Below, in pieces: positions 1 to 11,349 of a stretch of DNA of 64,000 nt (position 1 is its first letter; each line of letters starts with the position of its first letter). A program made the translations under genes and the position numbers. This DNA is from Phialocephala subalpina (Eukaryota; Ascomycota; Leotiomycetes; Helotiales; Mollisiaceae): NCBI GenBank assembly GCA_900073065.1, contig FJOG01000017.1, forward strand, positions 186,001 to 250,000, in the 5' to 3' direction. A model generated the notes under the pieces. It was not told where the DNA came from and made no database searches. It saw only the letters and a program-made list of their open reading frames with translations.

Positions 1-750
1 TCAGTTGACTACGCTACTCTTGGCTACACTGGAGCTACCGCGAACAACGAAAGCTCAGAAGCTACAGGCCAGCAACAGCGAGCAAATGTAAGAATTGATC
101 TAATTGTCCTAAAAAAAAAATGCTGACATCCGTAGAATATTTATGCTGAAACTACTTTCGTGTGTCCTTCGTATTGGCTTACTGAAGCCTTCACCAACAA
201 AGGCCGTGAAGCATACAAATACCAATACTCAGTTGCTCCTGCACTACACGGCAATGATGTATCGGGTTACTTTGGTCCGGGCTCGGCGGTGCAAGGACCA
301 GACTTTGTCCGCGCTTTCATGAGTAGGTCTCTCCCTCTTTTGCATGTTCATCTCATACCTTTCCCAAGACTCAGACAGTAACATTAACTAGCAATCTTTG
401 GTAATTTCGTGACGCAAAACGACCCCTCGATCTCCGACTCGATCGCGGCGGGCAACATATCCACCACCGCTAACTCTACAACTTCATCCGAATCTTCCAC
501 CCCAAATCCCATCACCAACTGGCCAGCTTACACGAACGCCAACCCCTACCAGATCAATTTAAATCAGACAGGAGGCCAGGAAGTCAGTATCGTAGGTGTC
601 AGCTTCGGAGATGAGAACATTAATGTTACGGAGTATAGAGGCCCGGGCCTGATGAACGATTTCTCGTTGGTGAACGCATGGACGTGGGAAGGTGGAAGGG
701 GAATAAGGTGTGATTTCTGGAGAGCGATGGGAGCATTGGTCCCAGAGTAG
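1..750 (+). CDS. Type-B carboxylesterase/lipase family protein, C-terminal part
   Basis: Three exons can be read: 1-87, 136-322 and 392-750, joined by introns 88-135 and 323-391 (GT-AG; the first has a TGCTGAC branch-like site). They give 210 residues and a stop. The start lies left of the window. The conserved C-terminal signature of fungal type-B carboxylesterases is visible: a stretch around YAETTFVCPSYWL, then YKYQYSVAPALHG with the His expected for the Ser-Glu-His triad, then FGNFVTQNDPSIS and WPAYTNANPYQ. The family consists of alpha/beta hydrolases, usually secreted, that cleave carboxylic esters. The nucleophilic serine and the signal peptide would be upstream and cannot be checked. 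A Ser/Thr/Asn-rich insert lies near residues 80-100 of the visible part. Family assignment is secure; the substrate is unknown. Confidence 0.85.
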
Positions 751-771
751 GTCAGAATAAACTAATGTTAG

Positions 772-914
772 GGAGAGGAGAGATCAAAATTTGGGGAAGT
801 GATGGTAACACTCACGATGACACGAATATTAATGGCGAGGAACGCATACTAAGGAGAGGCGAGATTAAGTTTTTGGATGTGGTGGTAATACTGACGATAG
901 CACGAATATTAATG
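772..914. repeat. Two-copy imperfect tandem repeat, about 80 bp period
   Basis: Two diverged copies, at 772-834 and 853-914, begin with ggagagg and end with the identical cacgaatattaatg; the period is 80-81 bp. The array starts just after the carboxylesterase stop codon. No coding function is apparent. Confidence 0.6.
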
Positions 915-3900
915 ACTTTGGTCTGCGAATGTGAAGGAATCACCTACAATAGTCTGCGATCTTGCTGGAGGAGGGGTTGATGAAATATTCTTGTCTTTGT
1001 CTGTTTTATATTGTTGAAGTAGCGGTACTCCTGTTTCTTCAAGCGAGTGCTTCCACCTTCGATATTCTCCTTCTTTCAACATCTGTATTTGGTTTGAAGT
1101 TCGTTGCGCTTGATGTTTTGGACTCTTCAGATCGCTTTCATGTTCAAGTCCCACTCGACTATCCATGTTTTAGTCTGCTCGTCGATGTTGGGTATGGACA
1201 TTCTTGAGACGCGAGTGTTGCAAGTCGAGTTATGACTTTCGACTGCCGAGCGTCGAGCAGATGCATGAAGGTGTGCATTTGATGGTGTGGTGTCTTGTCT
1301 GTTTCTTGTAGTGGCTACCTTGATGTTGGACATATACGTTGGAGGTAAGAAAGGAGGATGCCATTCAGCCTCATCAGCAGAGCTCATGTCGATTGCAGGA
1401 GTCAAAATCTTCGAAGTCAAGCGACGACTTTGCTACTGCCTGTTCTCAGGCCAGAGGTAGCATAGCTCAGTTGGGAGACTGCAATCAATGTGTGGTGCTG
1501 CTTTGGGCATTGTACTTGTTTAATGTTGGCTTTCCGAGACTGACAATGACTTGCTTCAATGTTGGTCGCACGACATGAACATTCAACCTATGCGTTGCTG
1601 CTACAGAAAAGATCCATTCTTTGCCTTCGATCTCTGGTTCCGAGCCGTGATAGCGTCACTTTTGTCGATTGAATTTTTCAAAAGAGAAAAGGTACGATAC
1701 TTGATCTAAATTGTTGGTTCTTTGCATCTAACATTGCTCGGGAGATTGCCACTTCTCAATCCAATTCAATGGGAACGCCCCAAAGCCATTACCTGATAGC
1801 ATCTAGCAGTCGCTATATTAATCTGCCAAGGAGCTCGCCACGCAGACACATGCCGACCATTGTTCCTTTCTTACTGCACTCTCGGGACGATAGAGCACCT
1901 TGACAGGAGCCGGTCTGACCCTCAATACATCCTGCAACGGCCCGTCGATCGATGCTTCCTGGGGCGTTCCTTCTTCAACAAAGCATCAACCCGTATTCAT
2001 ATTGAGTAGGTCATGAGCCCCGCATTCCGAATGCTTGCGTTTGAAACGCCATGAATGATGAGTGGAATGGCTATCGTGAAGAATCTTCGGCTGTTTGGGA
2101 AAGTTGTTCGAGATCTAGTGATTCTACGTGCGTAAAATGTAGCAGATCAGAACTGGTTAAGGAAACCTGCAAGCCCTACATGGTGCTTAGAAGGGCCGAC
2201 AGAGAGGGTGGATGATGAGTAACACAAAGGCGGAAGTCTTGTATCGCTATTTCTGTGGAGGAGTGGCACGCACGGACGGTATGCCGGTGTCAAGTACCAT
2301 TGCCAGACGGTAAGTGCCCGCAATAATTTTCTCATACGAGAAGCACCAGACTGACTGTTCACGATACATCGAGGGACGTCAATGTACTCTCTCGCATGTG
2401 AATGTCCCAATTCAGAAAATATCTAGGTCCAACAAGGCGAAATCAGACTCCTATCCATTCGACCGTATATTACCTGCAATAATGGCTGAACCCTGCGTTG
2501 TACGGAGCTTCCAGTCTTCCTGACGCCTGCCGAGGAACACTCTATTCATCGATCACTCACCAGACTTCCAAATCGTTGGTTCGATTACAGCTCTACCAAT
2601 TAGTGTTCGTCCGTCGCAGTCTCTAAACCATCTATAGCATCCGGATTATTAGATCTTTTGACGGTCCTTCTGTTTGATAGTTCTCAATCATCCTTCAGAT
2701 ATGTCTTGCAGAGTCGCACTGGTCAGACGTCTGAGTTGTTCCGTCCTCGAAAGGTTCAGCGCTGGCCTATTGAAAACGAACGAGAGCGATAATGCGTGGC
2801 AAAGAATGGCATGGTCCTGAAAACTGTCACCGCATCTGGAGTTCATCGTCTCAGAGTTCCGGATTGTCTTCATTGCAGTTTGAATATCTGATAAGCTAAG
2901 TCCCGCTTTGCGATGCATCGATGGCCCTTATTCTTGGACCCCTCCCTGCAGATGCATTTCGCGTGGCCGTCTAGAGCACGTCCTTTTTCACCCTTGACAG
3001 TTCATCTCCGGATGAATGGATGTTTATGAATCAAATTCCAGCGGGATGGATAGATAGATATGTTTTGCGGCGTACAGCTAATCTGGATGTTCTAGATGAG
3101 ATAGTTCGTGTTAGGCTTGATGAGGAAACATGTATTGAAAATGTTGGTACTGATGAGCTAGAACGAGAGATTTACGAAGGGGGCTCAGACGACTTGAGAG
3201 TTTCCGGTGAGAGGAGACCATTCTACGAGACTGCACGACAGATCTAAATTCAGCAAATGCAAACACACCAGTATGTCGCTGCTGTGCGGCTTGTACCACA
3301 AGGACATCGATGTCCACTTCACCGACCCACTTTGGACGACCAAGCTTTCGGAGATCTAGAAACAAGAAGTCTAAGCATGAGCTTATTACGGCTAAGAGAT
3401 CTAGGTTTCGCGCTATAGCTGACTGCTGGAAGATACTCCGTCCTTTGCTGGGCCGCAAAGCACGTTATGGCCTTGACATTTTGAGGGGAAATCATACCGT
3501 CTCGCCGATCACTGCCCAAGCAACAAATCAGAGATCCAATATCAATCAAGCAACCTCATCTCCAATATTAGGAAGACTTGCTGGCGGCTCATTACGAATA
3601 TTTCAGCGCTTGTTGAGTCCTGTCAGTTGTCTTAGTGGGCTCGTTCCCCATGGGCACTCTATTTACCCGGAACATAGCCTGAAAGATTAGCCCCAGCTGC
3701 CGAACCAACGCCCGCTAAATCCCCACTACCCCAGACTTCGCCTCGCTGGCTTCTCGTCAATCAATGCGGGGTCGCAGGGAACTGATCGGGTGAAAGAGAG
3801 CCAGCCAGGCCATCCCGTCAGGGCAACATTGTTCCCTGCGCAGCATAACGCTCTCGCACGATGTTAAAACTTCACCCACAACGAAAGTTGGGATAATATC

Positions 3901-4348
3901 TCTTGGACCGTGGCTTCAGGACCATTGCTTTAACCGGTTAGTGCTCCCCAACTTGCACTTCAATTGTGATAGAATGAGCTTTAATTGGGCGTATATGGCG
4001 CCTCAGGAGAGAACTCCAACTTCTGATTTAGTCTGCACACGATCCGGAAACTGTCAGACGAGGAGCGTTGCATCCACGAGACGATGTGCAGCCTGGACCA
4101 GGACCGATGCAAGTTCATCCCCACCCCTGCTATAGGCATGCTTGCTCGAATAAACCCCCGTCGGACGGATCTGCTCTGTATCTTTAGGATTGGGATGCAT
4201 TTCTATACTTCTATAATAGTAGTAGTGCTCCCTGTTCCCCAGTTCCGAGCCAAGTTTCTTGTCCTCAAAGTTAGTTCAACTACTGGGTTTTGAGTACGGA
4301 GTACCGATCCATTCTTTACCTTGGCGTGTATACTTGATTGCTGGAAAG
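915..4348. other. Long intergenic stretch without a convincing gene
   Basis: Only short open frames occur here (the longest, at 3310-3690, is 126 codons). None shows a recognisable domain, consistent splice structure or family signature. The base composition is ordinary, not A+T-rich. I see no repeat, RNA gene or transposon end. The last 100-150 bp before 4349 probably hold the promoter and leader of the sugar-porter pseudogene. Confidence 0.5.
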
Positions 4349-5166
4349 ATGGTTGGCTATGCAGTTGGCACGCAGGCCTCAAAGGCTGCTGAGCTTGAGG
4401 TTGCTCAGGCTGAGGCTCCTGAGTTCGAGCAAGTTACCTGGTATACGGATCCAGGATTGAGAAAGTTGTACTTCTGGTGTTCAATTCTCTGCGTTGCTTC
4501 TGCTACTACTGGATACGATGGGTACGCAAACATTGAGAATGCCGCTTGTATAGCTCTCCTTGCTTACAATGATACAGCATGTTATTGAACACCTCCTAAA
4601 ATCTCACGACATGGGAAAATTACTTCGACCACCCAACGGGCAGCAAGCAGGGTCTTCTGAACGCCATCTACCAAATTGGCTCCCTCGTTAGTTTTCCTCT
4701 TGTGCCGTACATGGCAGATTGGTGGGGACGTAAAGTACCAATCTTGTGTGGTGGTATTCTGATAATCATCGGTGGCTTCTTGGGCGCGTTTTCCAACGGC
4801 TATGGCAGTATGTTACTCCTTCCAAGACACTTTTGCATATTTCAATTGCGGAAAATCCAATGCTTACCGTATTCAGTGTATCTCGGAGGTCGTTTCATCC
4901 TCGGATTCGGCAACTCTCTGTCTCAAATGTCTTCGCCAGTGTTGCTCACCGAGCTCTGCCATTCCCAACATCGTGGGCGTTTCACCGCCATCTATAACTG
5001 CTTGTGGAACCTGGGCGCTGTCTGTAAGTACAATCGATGTCCCTCATTTCTGAGGATCGAGCTAATAGACATAGTCGTTGCATGGCTTGCATGGGGAACA
5101 ATGCAGATCCAAAACGACTGGGCCTGGAGAACGCTCACTCTTTTCCAAGCACTCCCAGCTTTGATT

Positions 5167-5285
5167 GTAATCAAGCCTTTTCTTTGTCTCGCCTCTCGAA
5201 TTTTGCTATCTTGGGAGCTCCCGAGGTGGTTTCATCCTCTTCGGCTCTTACCTTCTGCAGAAAACATAGTACTAACTTCTTGAAG
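5167..5285 (+). other. Introner-like intron, copy 1 (in the sugar-porter pseudogene)
   Basis: This 119-bp phase-0 intron runs from GTAATCAAGCC to TACTAACTTCTTGAAG. It aligns over its whole length with the intron at 16591-16713 (minus strand) of the unrelated acyltransferase gene. By hand I count about 104 of 119 aligned positions identical, plus one 4-base indel (an extra TAAC beside the branch site in the other copy). Similarity begins at the 5' splice site and stops at the 3' splice site. A 10-bp palindrome, GGGAGCTCCC, sits mid-intron in this copy. Confidence 0.85.
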
Positions 5286-5797
5286 CAAGTTGCCTTCATC
5301 TATTGGGTTCCCGAATCACCCAGATGGCTGATCTCCAAGGAGCGTTACGAAGAAGCCGAGACAACTCTTGCCAGGTACCACGCCAATGGCGACAGACACA
5401 ACTCCACCGTCGCTTTTGAATTCCGAGAAATTAAAAAGACTCTTCATCTCGAATTCGAGTTCAAGAAGGGAAGTCAATATATGGACTTCCTCTGAACTAA
5501 GGGCAACAGATACCGTTTGGCTATCCTCATTTCCCTGGGAATCATCTCCCAGTACAGTGGAAACGCTCTTTTCTCTAATTACATGAATTTGATCTACAAG
5601 AGTGCCGGTATCACAGCACAAAACCAGACAATCCCCCTCAACGGTGGTCAAAATATTCTCTCCCTACTCGTCTCCGTCGGCTGCGCCTTCCTCGTTGACC
5701 GCGTGGGACGCCGACCTCTTTTCCTTGCTTCAACATCCGGCATGGTCCTCATGTTCGTCGCTTGGACTATCGTCTCTTCTCAATACCATAGCGCATT

Positions 5798-6702
5798 GTA
5801 GGACGCCATTCATCGGACACTTAATTTCATCAGATTAATGCTATCCTATGAAACACAATACATTTCATCCAAGATTTCTCACGAATCCAAGTAGGCAAAA
5901 CACCAAAGCACACAAAGATATATACCGATTAAATTATAAAGTATCCTATAAATTTAAGTGCAATCTTATAGTATTACGTATTACTTTATAAAATGCTAAG
6001 TATTTCTATAAGATAAATAAGGGTTTATACTTAATTAATTGCTTCTTAAAAATAAAGATATGTTCGAAGACTTATAATCAATAAGAAGTAAAACCTTTAA
6101 ATAAAATCAAAAGTAATTATAAATCTATATTTAAAGTTTTTTCCTTATAAAAATAAATAATCGTCTTTTTTTAAAACCTTATTTTTTAGTACCTTTAAAA
6201 GTTATTTTCTTAAGTACTAATATCTTTATTATAGTTTGATCTTTTATTTTAACTTTAGTAGCTTTCCTTTTTCTTCTATTTTGAGATCTCCTTCTCTTCT
6301 TAGTAATCTTTACTACTTTTTTCTTCTCTTTCTTAACTTTACTAGCTTTATTAGTAACCTTTTATAGTAATCGAATAATGCCTCTCTTATTAAACTTAAC
6401 GATAGCGTACGTAAGAGTAATAGTACTAATATAACTCGTATTAGTAATCTCATAGCGAAGAATATGAATTAAAGTCATATGAGCACGGTATAATAAAGGG
6501 CTTACTTCTTAATTTGGCTAAAAAAAGGAAGTAGTAGAGTCTAGCCCCTCTATTAAATTCACGCTAAATCAACCTCTTAAAACTTTAAAAATTCGTCGGA
6601 AATTACTCATAGAACGTGACGTGTTCTATAGATTTTATTGGTTTCCATGGGTTTCAATAATTTTTCTATGGGATGTGGCGTCCAATGAATGGCGTCCTAC
6701 AG
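5798..6702. mobile_element. Inverted-repeat transposable element, full length, A+T-rich core
   Basis: The left end reads GTAGGACGCCATTCAT and the right end, near 6702, reads as the exact reverse complement of those 16 bases. Similarity continues a few bases further inward (CGGACAC versus TGGACGCCAC). The inside, roughly 5870-6560, is extremely A+T-rich; in 6001-6060, 50 of 60 bases are A or T. It holds no open frame of note, as expected for a non-autonomous or RIP-degraded element. It forms the left border of the insertion in the sugar-porter gene. A partial second copy is at about 12776-12914. The superfamily is not recognised. Confidence 0.75.
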
Positions 6703-8042
6703 TTGAGAGAGGCTGAGGATCCTAGTAAGAGCTTTACCATTTCCTTGAAAGTCGCAGACTCAGACAAAGCCGTAGATGACGCGGTTGAACGTCTCGGTTC
6801 TTGTATCCGCGAAGAGATTAAGAGTATGGGAGGTGATACTCTCAGCTACATTTCGCGCATTCAGTTGATGAGAAAGTCTATGATTGACTACGAGATGAGC
6901 CATCCCTACAATCGCTTCATCAGACAATTGAAAGAATCTCTCCAGTCGGACGAATTGGGAGTCGGAGATTAGAATCGTCTATGGAATCACATCAAAGACC
7001 TCGGCCTGGGCCTGATTGATAGATCGGAGTCCTCACGTTCGTCGGTTTCCCAGTAAACCGGGCTAGATGTGGGTACAAGATTGCTTATTCTCTGCCTCTC
7101 ACCTAGCTAACGGACGCTAGTTCTGCAAGGTTGATGATAATATGTTGGACGGTGCCAATGTTGCCGATGAAGACAGAGGAATAACGATCCACGAGAGCGC
7201 GAACCATGTCTTAGACCTGCTAGCATTGCCACCAACTCCATTCGAAGCTTTGTGGTACCCAGCGCGAAGCTCGCACTGGCAATGTTATAAATGCATGGCC
7301 ATGGACAGTGACGATTGCAAGTGCGATGGTTAGTGTTATCGTTCTGCAGATACCCTCTCGCGTGCTGACATTTAAAAAGGAGAGCTCGATCTTACTCCAG
7401 AGAACCTCGCTCAATTTAGTAAGGCGTGGAAAGATAGTACGTCTGGAGATCATGCTTTTAGAAGTAGTTTGCTAATACGTTCTCCAGGTCTTCCCAATTA
7501 TATCAATGAGTTCCAAGCCACATTGGATCTTCAACACCTTGATCTCGCGTTACTCGATCCGATCTCCACACTCAACCAGAAGATTCAAGAGGATTGCAGT
7601 AGCGAAGGGAAATCTTGTGTCTCGATTGTTGACACGTCATTGAAGATGTACGATGCGTTTCTCCGAGAGCATAAGCTTCCAAGGCTCCCAGGAATTTGGT
7701 TGGGTACGAGAACCCTGTTCTGGCGCCGCCTCTGGGTGAATGACACAGATGATGAGCCTCGAATGCAGCACAAATCAGCCTCCGATGTCGTGGTCATATC
7801 CTCGAGCACGCTTGGCGTTCCATAGCAAACCTCAATGCCACCTATTATATCGCGACGGCCATCGTCAACTGACCTGATCTGCATACGTCTCTTGGAGTAG
7901 GGATGCAAGCATCAAACTATTACAAATGCGTTTGGAAGAGCGAATAGAACTCACGCTCGATGATGTCCAGTTTTTACTAGATCAAGACCTGGCGAAGGAA
8001 ATTGCTCGGTTGGAGATAGTCGAGAAAAAGATCTTCAAGTAG
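6703..8042 (+). pseudogene. Truncated multi-exon gene of unknown function inside the insertion
   Basis: An open frame runs straight out of the transposon end to a TAG at 6970-6972. It stays open beyond that stop for about 27 codons, as if a CAG had become TAG. Further exons can be read from about 7142, with introns starting at GTTAGT (about 7329) and GTACGT (about 7439). The coding part ends at TAG 7823-7825, again in a CAG-like context. A last exon with a charged, coiled-coil-like segment (LEERIELTLDDVQFLLDQDL) ends at about 8042. The 5' end was lost at the element junction. I recognise no domain. A CYKC-like cysteine pair sits near 7285. Exon boundaries are approximate. Confidence 0.45.
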
Positions 8043-8514
8043 TAGCTAAACCCACCAAGGAAACATAATAAAATAAACACTTAAATTATTAAACAAAAGT
8101 AGACCTCATAAAGCTTCCAAGTCTCCTATGCCCGCCATCGATGCTGCTGGAGAATGATATTGGGCCCAGGACCTTGTCTGATCCGGGCCCATTTCCACTT
8201 GCCATTTCTTCACGAGCCCCAGCCACCATACTGGCAATTTGCCTTTTCCCCTTCCCTCGGGCAATCAAACACGGATAGGTGCAGACACGCAGGCGGGCGG
8301 AAGACACATGATTGGATTGTGGAACGATCGAACCCCGCATGATTGATGGATGATCAATCGAGACAAGTTGTAAATTCTTCACGGACCTCACTGACCGCAT
8401 TACACAAGTGAACGTGCAACATACGACAAGAGGCAGTGTTATAGACGACATCGATAATACCCGAGACTTCGGAGATCAGGATGGTAGTTATGGACAGACC
8501 TCGGGGATATAGGC
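8043..8514. other. Non-coding stretch inside the insertion
   Basis: No gene, repeat or RNA feature is recognised. It lies between the decayed gene and a weak hypothetical frame. Confidence 0.4.
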
Positions 8515-9123
8515 ATGGTCGTTAATTTTGTTCAGGACATGAACGCCCGACAAGAAGATGGAGCCAATACTGCGGCTGATGTGCTCTTGCACATTGGTTT
8601 GGGGTTATATTGCCATGGACAATCGTTGGACGTCAAACGAGACTACCTCGTCGCATTCGGCGAAAACTTACGCCTCCGAATACAATCATCAGACCACGAG
8701 CTCAGCTTGTTTCCGCGAGCTACAGGAAGGTGGCGGGAACTCAAGTCAGAGCTTTCGGTTCTCCGGCATACCAAGCAGCGAGTGCAAGCCAAGTTACAAA
8801 CTGTTGAGAGACGTATGAGGGAGGAAGGTCTCTTATCGGCCCGGAGGATGAAGCATAAGAACATTCGGAAAGAAGGAAGCAAGATTGACAAGGGAAGCCA
8901 AGCTAGGGGGAAGAGGGCGTTGAAGGAAGCAAGGCAGAGACCATACATAATTATGTTTCGTACCCATCACGACCAAATGTATGCCTATGAGAGCAGGTCT
9001 CCTTGCAAAGCTGCATTCTATGCTTTCGCAAGCGTGGTGCCAGTATCAAATTCCAAAAACAAACGATGTACCACACACCACAAGTCATCAAACAAATTTC
9101 AGTGGAAACGCAATATGTTGTGA
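8515..9123 (+). CDS. Hypothetical protein, weak support
   Basis: This 202-codon frame has a Lys/Arg-rich middle (about residues 75-145) that could form a coiled coil and has no recognisable domain. The true start is uncertain. The bases before GACATGAACGCC end in GTTCAG, so this could be an internal exon beginning near 8536 rather than a first exon. It lies within the inserted segment, where neighbouring genes are decayed, so it may be another fragment. I assign no function. Confidence 0.25.
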   Translation: MVVNFVQDMNARQEDGANTAADVLLHIGLGLYCHGQSLDVKRDYLVAFGENLRLRIQSSDHELSLFPRATGRWRELKSELSVLRHTKQRVQAKLQTVERRMREEGLLSARRMKHKNIRKEGSKIDKGSQARGKRALKEARQRPYIIMFRTHHDQMYAYESRSPCKAAFYAFASVVPVSNSKNKRCTTHHKSSNKFQWKRNML

Positions 9124-10244
9124 GAGATGAATCAAACGCAAACTAGTAGCAAAATGAACATTAGTTGAACGCGAGTCTGAGATCGACTCTCTCACGTGGA
9201 AGGTCCTTGTTCCCGGCATTTCCACGTCCTGATGGAGTAAGTCGAAACGTCTTTGTGGAACCATGGCAAGTTCAGCCAAATTTTCGGTATTGGGTTTCTC
9301 TGCAACAGCGAGGATATAATGTTATGAAACGTCTTATGGGGTGCATCGGTGGAAGCTTTGTCTTGGGAAGGATGGGGGATTGGGACCAGAGCTGCGTATG
9401 TGCGGTACATCTCCATTTCTTGTTCGTTCTTGGAAACGGTGGGTCTACTTGGGCTTGCGGCGGCCGATGTTGTAGTTGCTGGCGTTTGTAGAAGCGGAGG
9501 AGAAAATCTTAAGAAGTTTAATATCGCTGCTACAGAACGATTCTGTTAGAAATCTGCAAAAAAGAGTGCGGATACACAGACCCTGGAACCCCCCCCTTGT
9601 CCAACCTTCCCCCGCGAGCACTTCACAATGCCTCCCGGAAGCCGCTCTTCTTTTCGCAAGGCAACGCCTTGAGCTCGAGGAGATCCTCGAGTGCCTCCGT
9701 GGTCGCCGCAGCCTTGGTTGGGTGGTTCTCGTCCTAGTCCAATCGATCAGTATATCCTTCGAAGCACATGCATAAGATTCTTTCCAATCCTAGCTTGAGG
9801 GTCTCGACCTCCCTAGCGGCCAGGTCAACGCGACGTCGAGACGCTCGAATCCCATGGTTGGACCATAATCACTTCGTTTTCCCGTCCCATGAGGTGGCGT
9901 ATTGCCTGATGCTTTTTGACCGCTGAATCTAGTCCTCGTGGGTAGAAGATCTGCAGTTGTTGATATTGATGACCGGACGTTCTGCGGCCCCGTTTCAATT
10001 TGGTTGGGTTGTCACTTGGCACGCACTCTACACCAAACTTGGTGCAGCAAAAATGTAGCCATCTGCGGTATAAACGTAACAGAGCCAATGATCTGGCCAA
10101 CACCAAAAAACGCACCGTGCATCCGTTCCATGAACCTAATTTTCCAAAGAATGAAGCTGACCACTGACTCTATGAACCAGAGCTGCTCAAAACTTCAGGA
10201 AGGATAATGGAGTAATAAAAAAAAGAAACGTGAAGGGTGAATAG
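9124..10244. other. Non-coding stretch inside the insertion
   Basis: Only short overlapping frames occur on both strands, with no domain or splice logic. The 8 bp at its right edge (10237-10244) are the target duplication of the MITE that follows. Confidence 0.4.
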
Positions 10245-10623
10245 CAAGGTTCTCAATTGCCCAGCCTTTCCTCTTCCCTTTCTCAGCCTTGTTGGACCTT
10301 CCTCTGCCTAGCCTTGGTTTTTTCGTAGATCCTCCTTCTTTTGCCTCGTTTGCGGAATTGCCTTGCCTAGCCTCAGGGGGAGGCAGGCGAAGGAGCTTCC
10401 GAGACAAGTAATTTCTGAATTTTCAGGGTTTTTTTATACAAATTATACAAATTATGCGTAGCCTTCTCAGCCTTCCTTTGCCTCTCCTAATGCTTATGGC
10501 AGCCTTGCCTTGCCTCGCCTGGTACTTTTTTGCGCACTCCTTCCCTTGCCTAGCCTCGATTTTTGGTCTGCCTTGCCTCTCCTGGAGCCCAGGCTAGGCA
10601 AGGCAGGGCATTTGAGAACCCTG
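10245..10623. mobile_element. hAT-like MITE with 8-bp target-site duplication
   Basis: The left end is CAAGGTTCTCAATTGCCC. The right end, read on the other strand, is CAGGGTTCTCAAATGCCC. They match at 16 of 18 positions and continue into similar CCTTGCCT-type sequence. The 379-bp element is flanked on both sides by GTGAATAG (10237-10244 and 10624-10631), a perfect 8-bp duplication. Ends of the CA(R)GG type with 8-bp duplications are characteristic of the hAT superfamily. The inside is rich in GCCTTGCCTAGCCT motifs in both orientations and encodes nothing, so the element is non-autonomous. Confidence 0.85.
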
Positions 10624-10857
10624 GTGAATAGGCCAGAAAAGCTTCGCTTTTATTGTACTATCAGAGCCTCAAGTTCGAAAGAAACCCTAGTCGCAGTGAA
10701 GTCTCAACGCCTTTCAATGCACACTATTCCTAGACGCCTTCCGAAAATATCTGCCCTCCCAACGCCAGTTCTGCATCCAAAAATCCCCAAGATCAGCCCA
10801 ACGCGGCTTTACGGAAGGACGTAGCGAAGGTCGTGTGTTATCAAAGAGAAAGAGGGT

Positions 10858-11349
10858 CTAGATCGAATTCTTAGTATCTTTGAGTCGCTCGGATTTGCAA
10901 GGGTACAAACTCTGGGGAAGTTCTCGAGTCAACTTCCAGACATAGTAGACCGCGATCGTAATAAAGGTAGCTCCTGCCAGGGTTACGAGGATGACTACGA
11001 TGCATGTGCACCAGCCGTTGGCGCCGATCTCCAGTCTACCAGAGGTGGTGAGCTCTGGCAGTCCCGTAATACTAAGTAATGGGGTTCGCTTGGTATGACG
11101 TCCTCGGTCTTCGTCGTTGGCCATTGTGAAAATCTGAGTATGAAGATGATCGTAAGGAGGAGGAAGATCACGGTGATTGGATTGCTCGATTGGGTCTTTG
11201 AGGTTGTCTTCGAGGTTGTCTTCGAAGTGATCAGGTGACACAACCAATGAGGTAGATTCGCCATGTCCTGCCCTAGTCCCAACTTGGCGGTAGCCGTAGG
11301 CCGGGGTGTTTTTTGGCTTGTTAGACATCATCAGCTCCCCGACATTCAC
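10858..11349 (-). CDS. Small single-pass membrane protein with PPxY motif, hypothetical
   Basis: A 163-codon frame without introns. The N-terminal half is hydrophilic and contains a doubled EDNL unit, encoded by a 12-bp tandem duplication around 11200-11225, and a DLPPPYDH stretch. PPxY is the ligand of WW domains in Rsp5/Nedd4-type ubiquitin ligases and their adaptors. A strongly hydrophobic segment of about 25 residues (WCTCIVVILVTLAGATFITI and on) follows near residues 112-136, then a short basic tail. This suggests a type II or tail-region-anchored membrane protein, but no family is recognised. It lies inside the inserted segment. Whether it is expressed is unknown, and upstream exons are possible. 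Confidence 0.4.
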   Translation of the reverse strand: MNVGELMMSNKPKNTPAYGYRQVGTRAGHGESTSLVVSPDHFEDNLEDNLKDPIEQSNHRDLPPPYDHLHTQIFTMANDEDRGRHTKRTPLLSITGLPELTTSGRLEIGANGWCTCIVVILVTLAGATFITIAVYYVWKLTRELPQSLYPCKSERLKDTKNSI

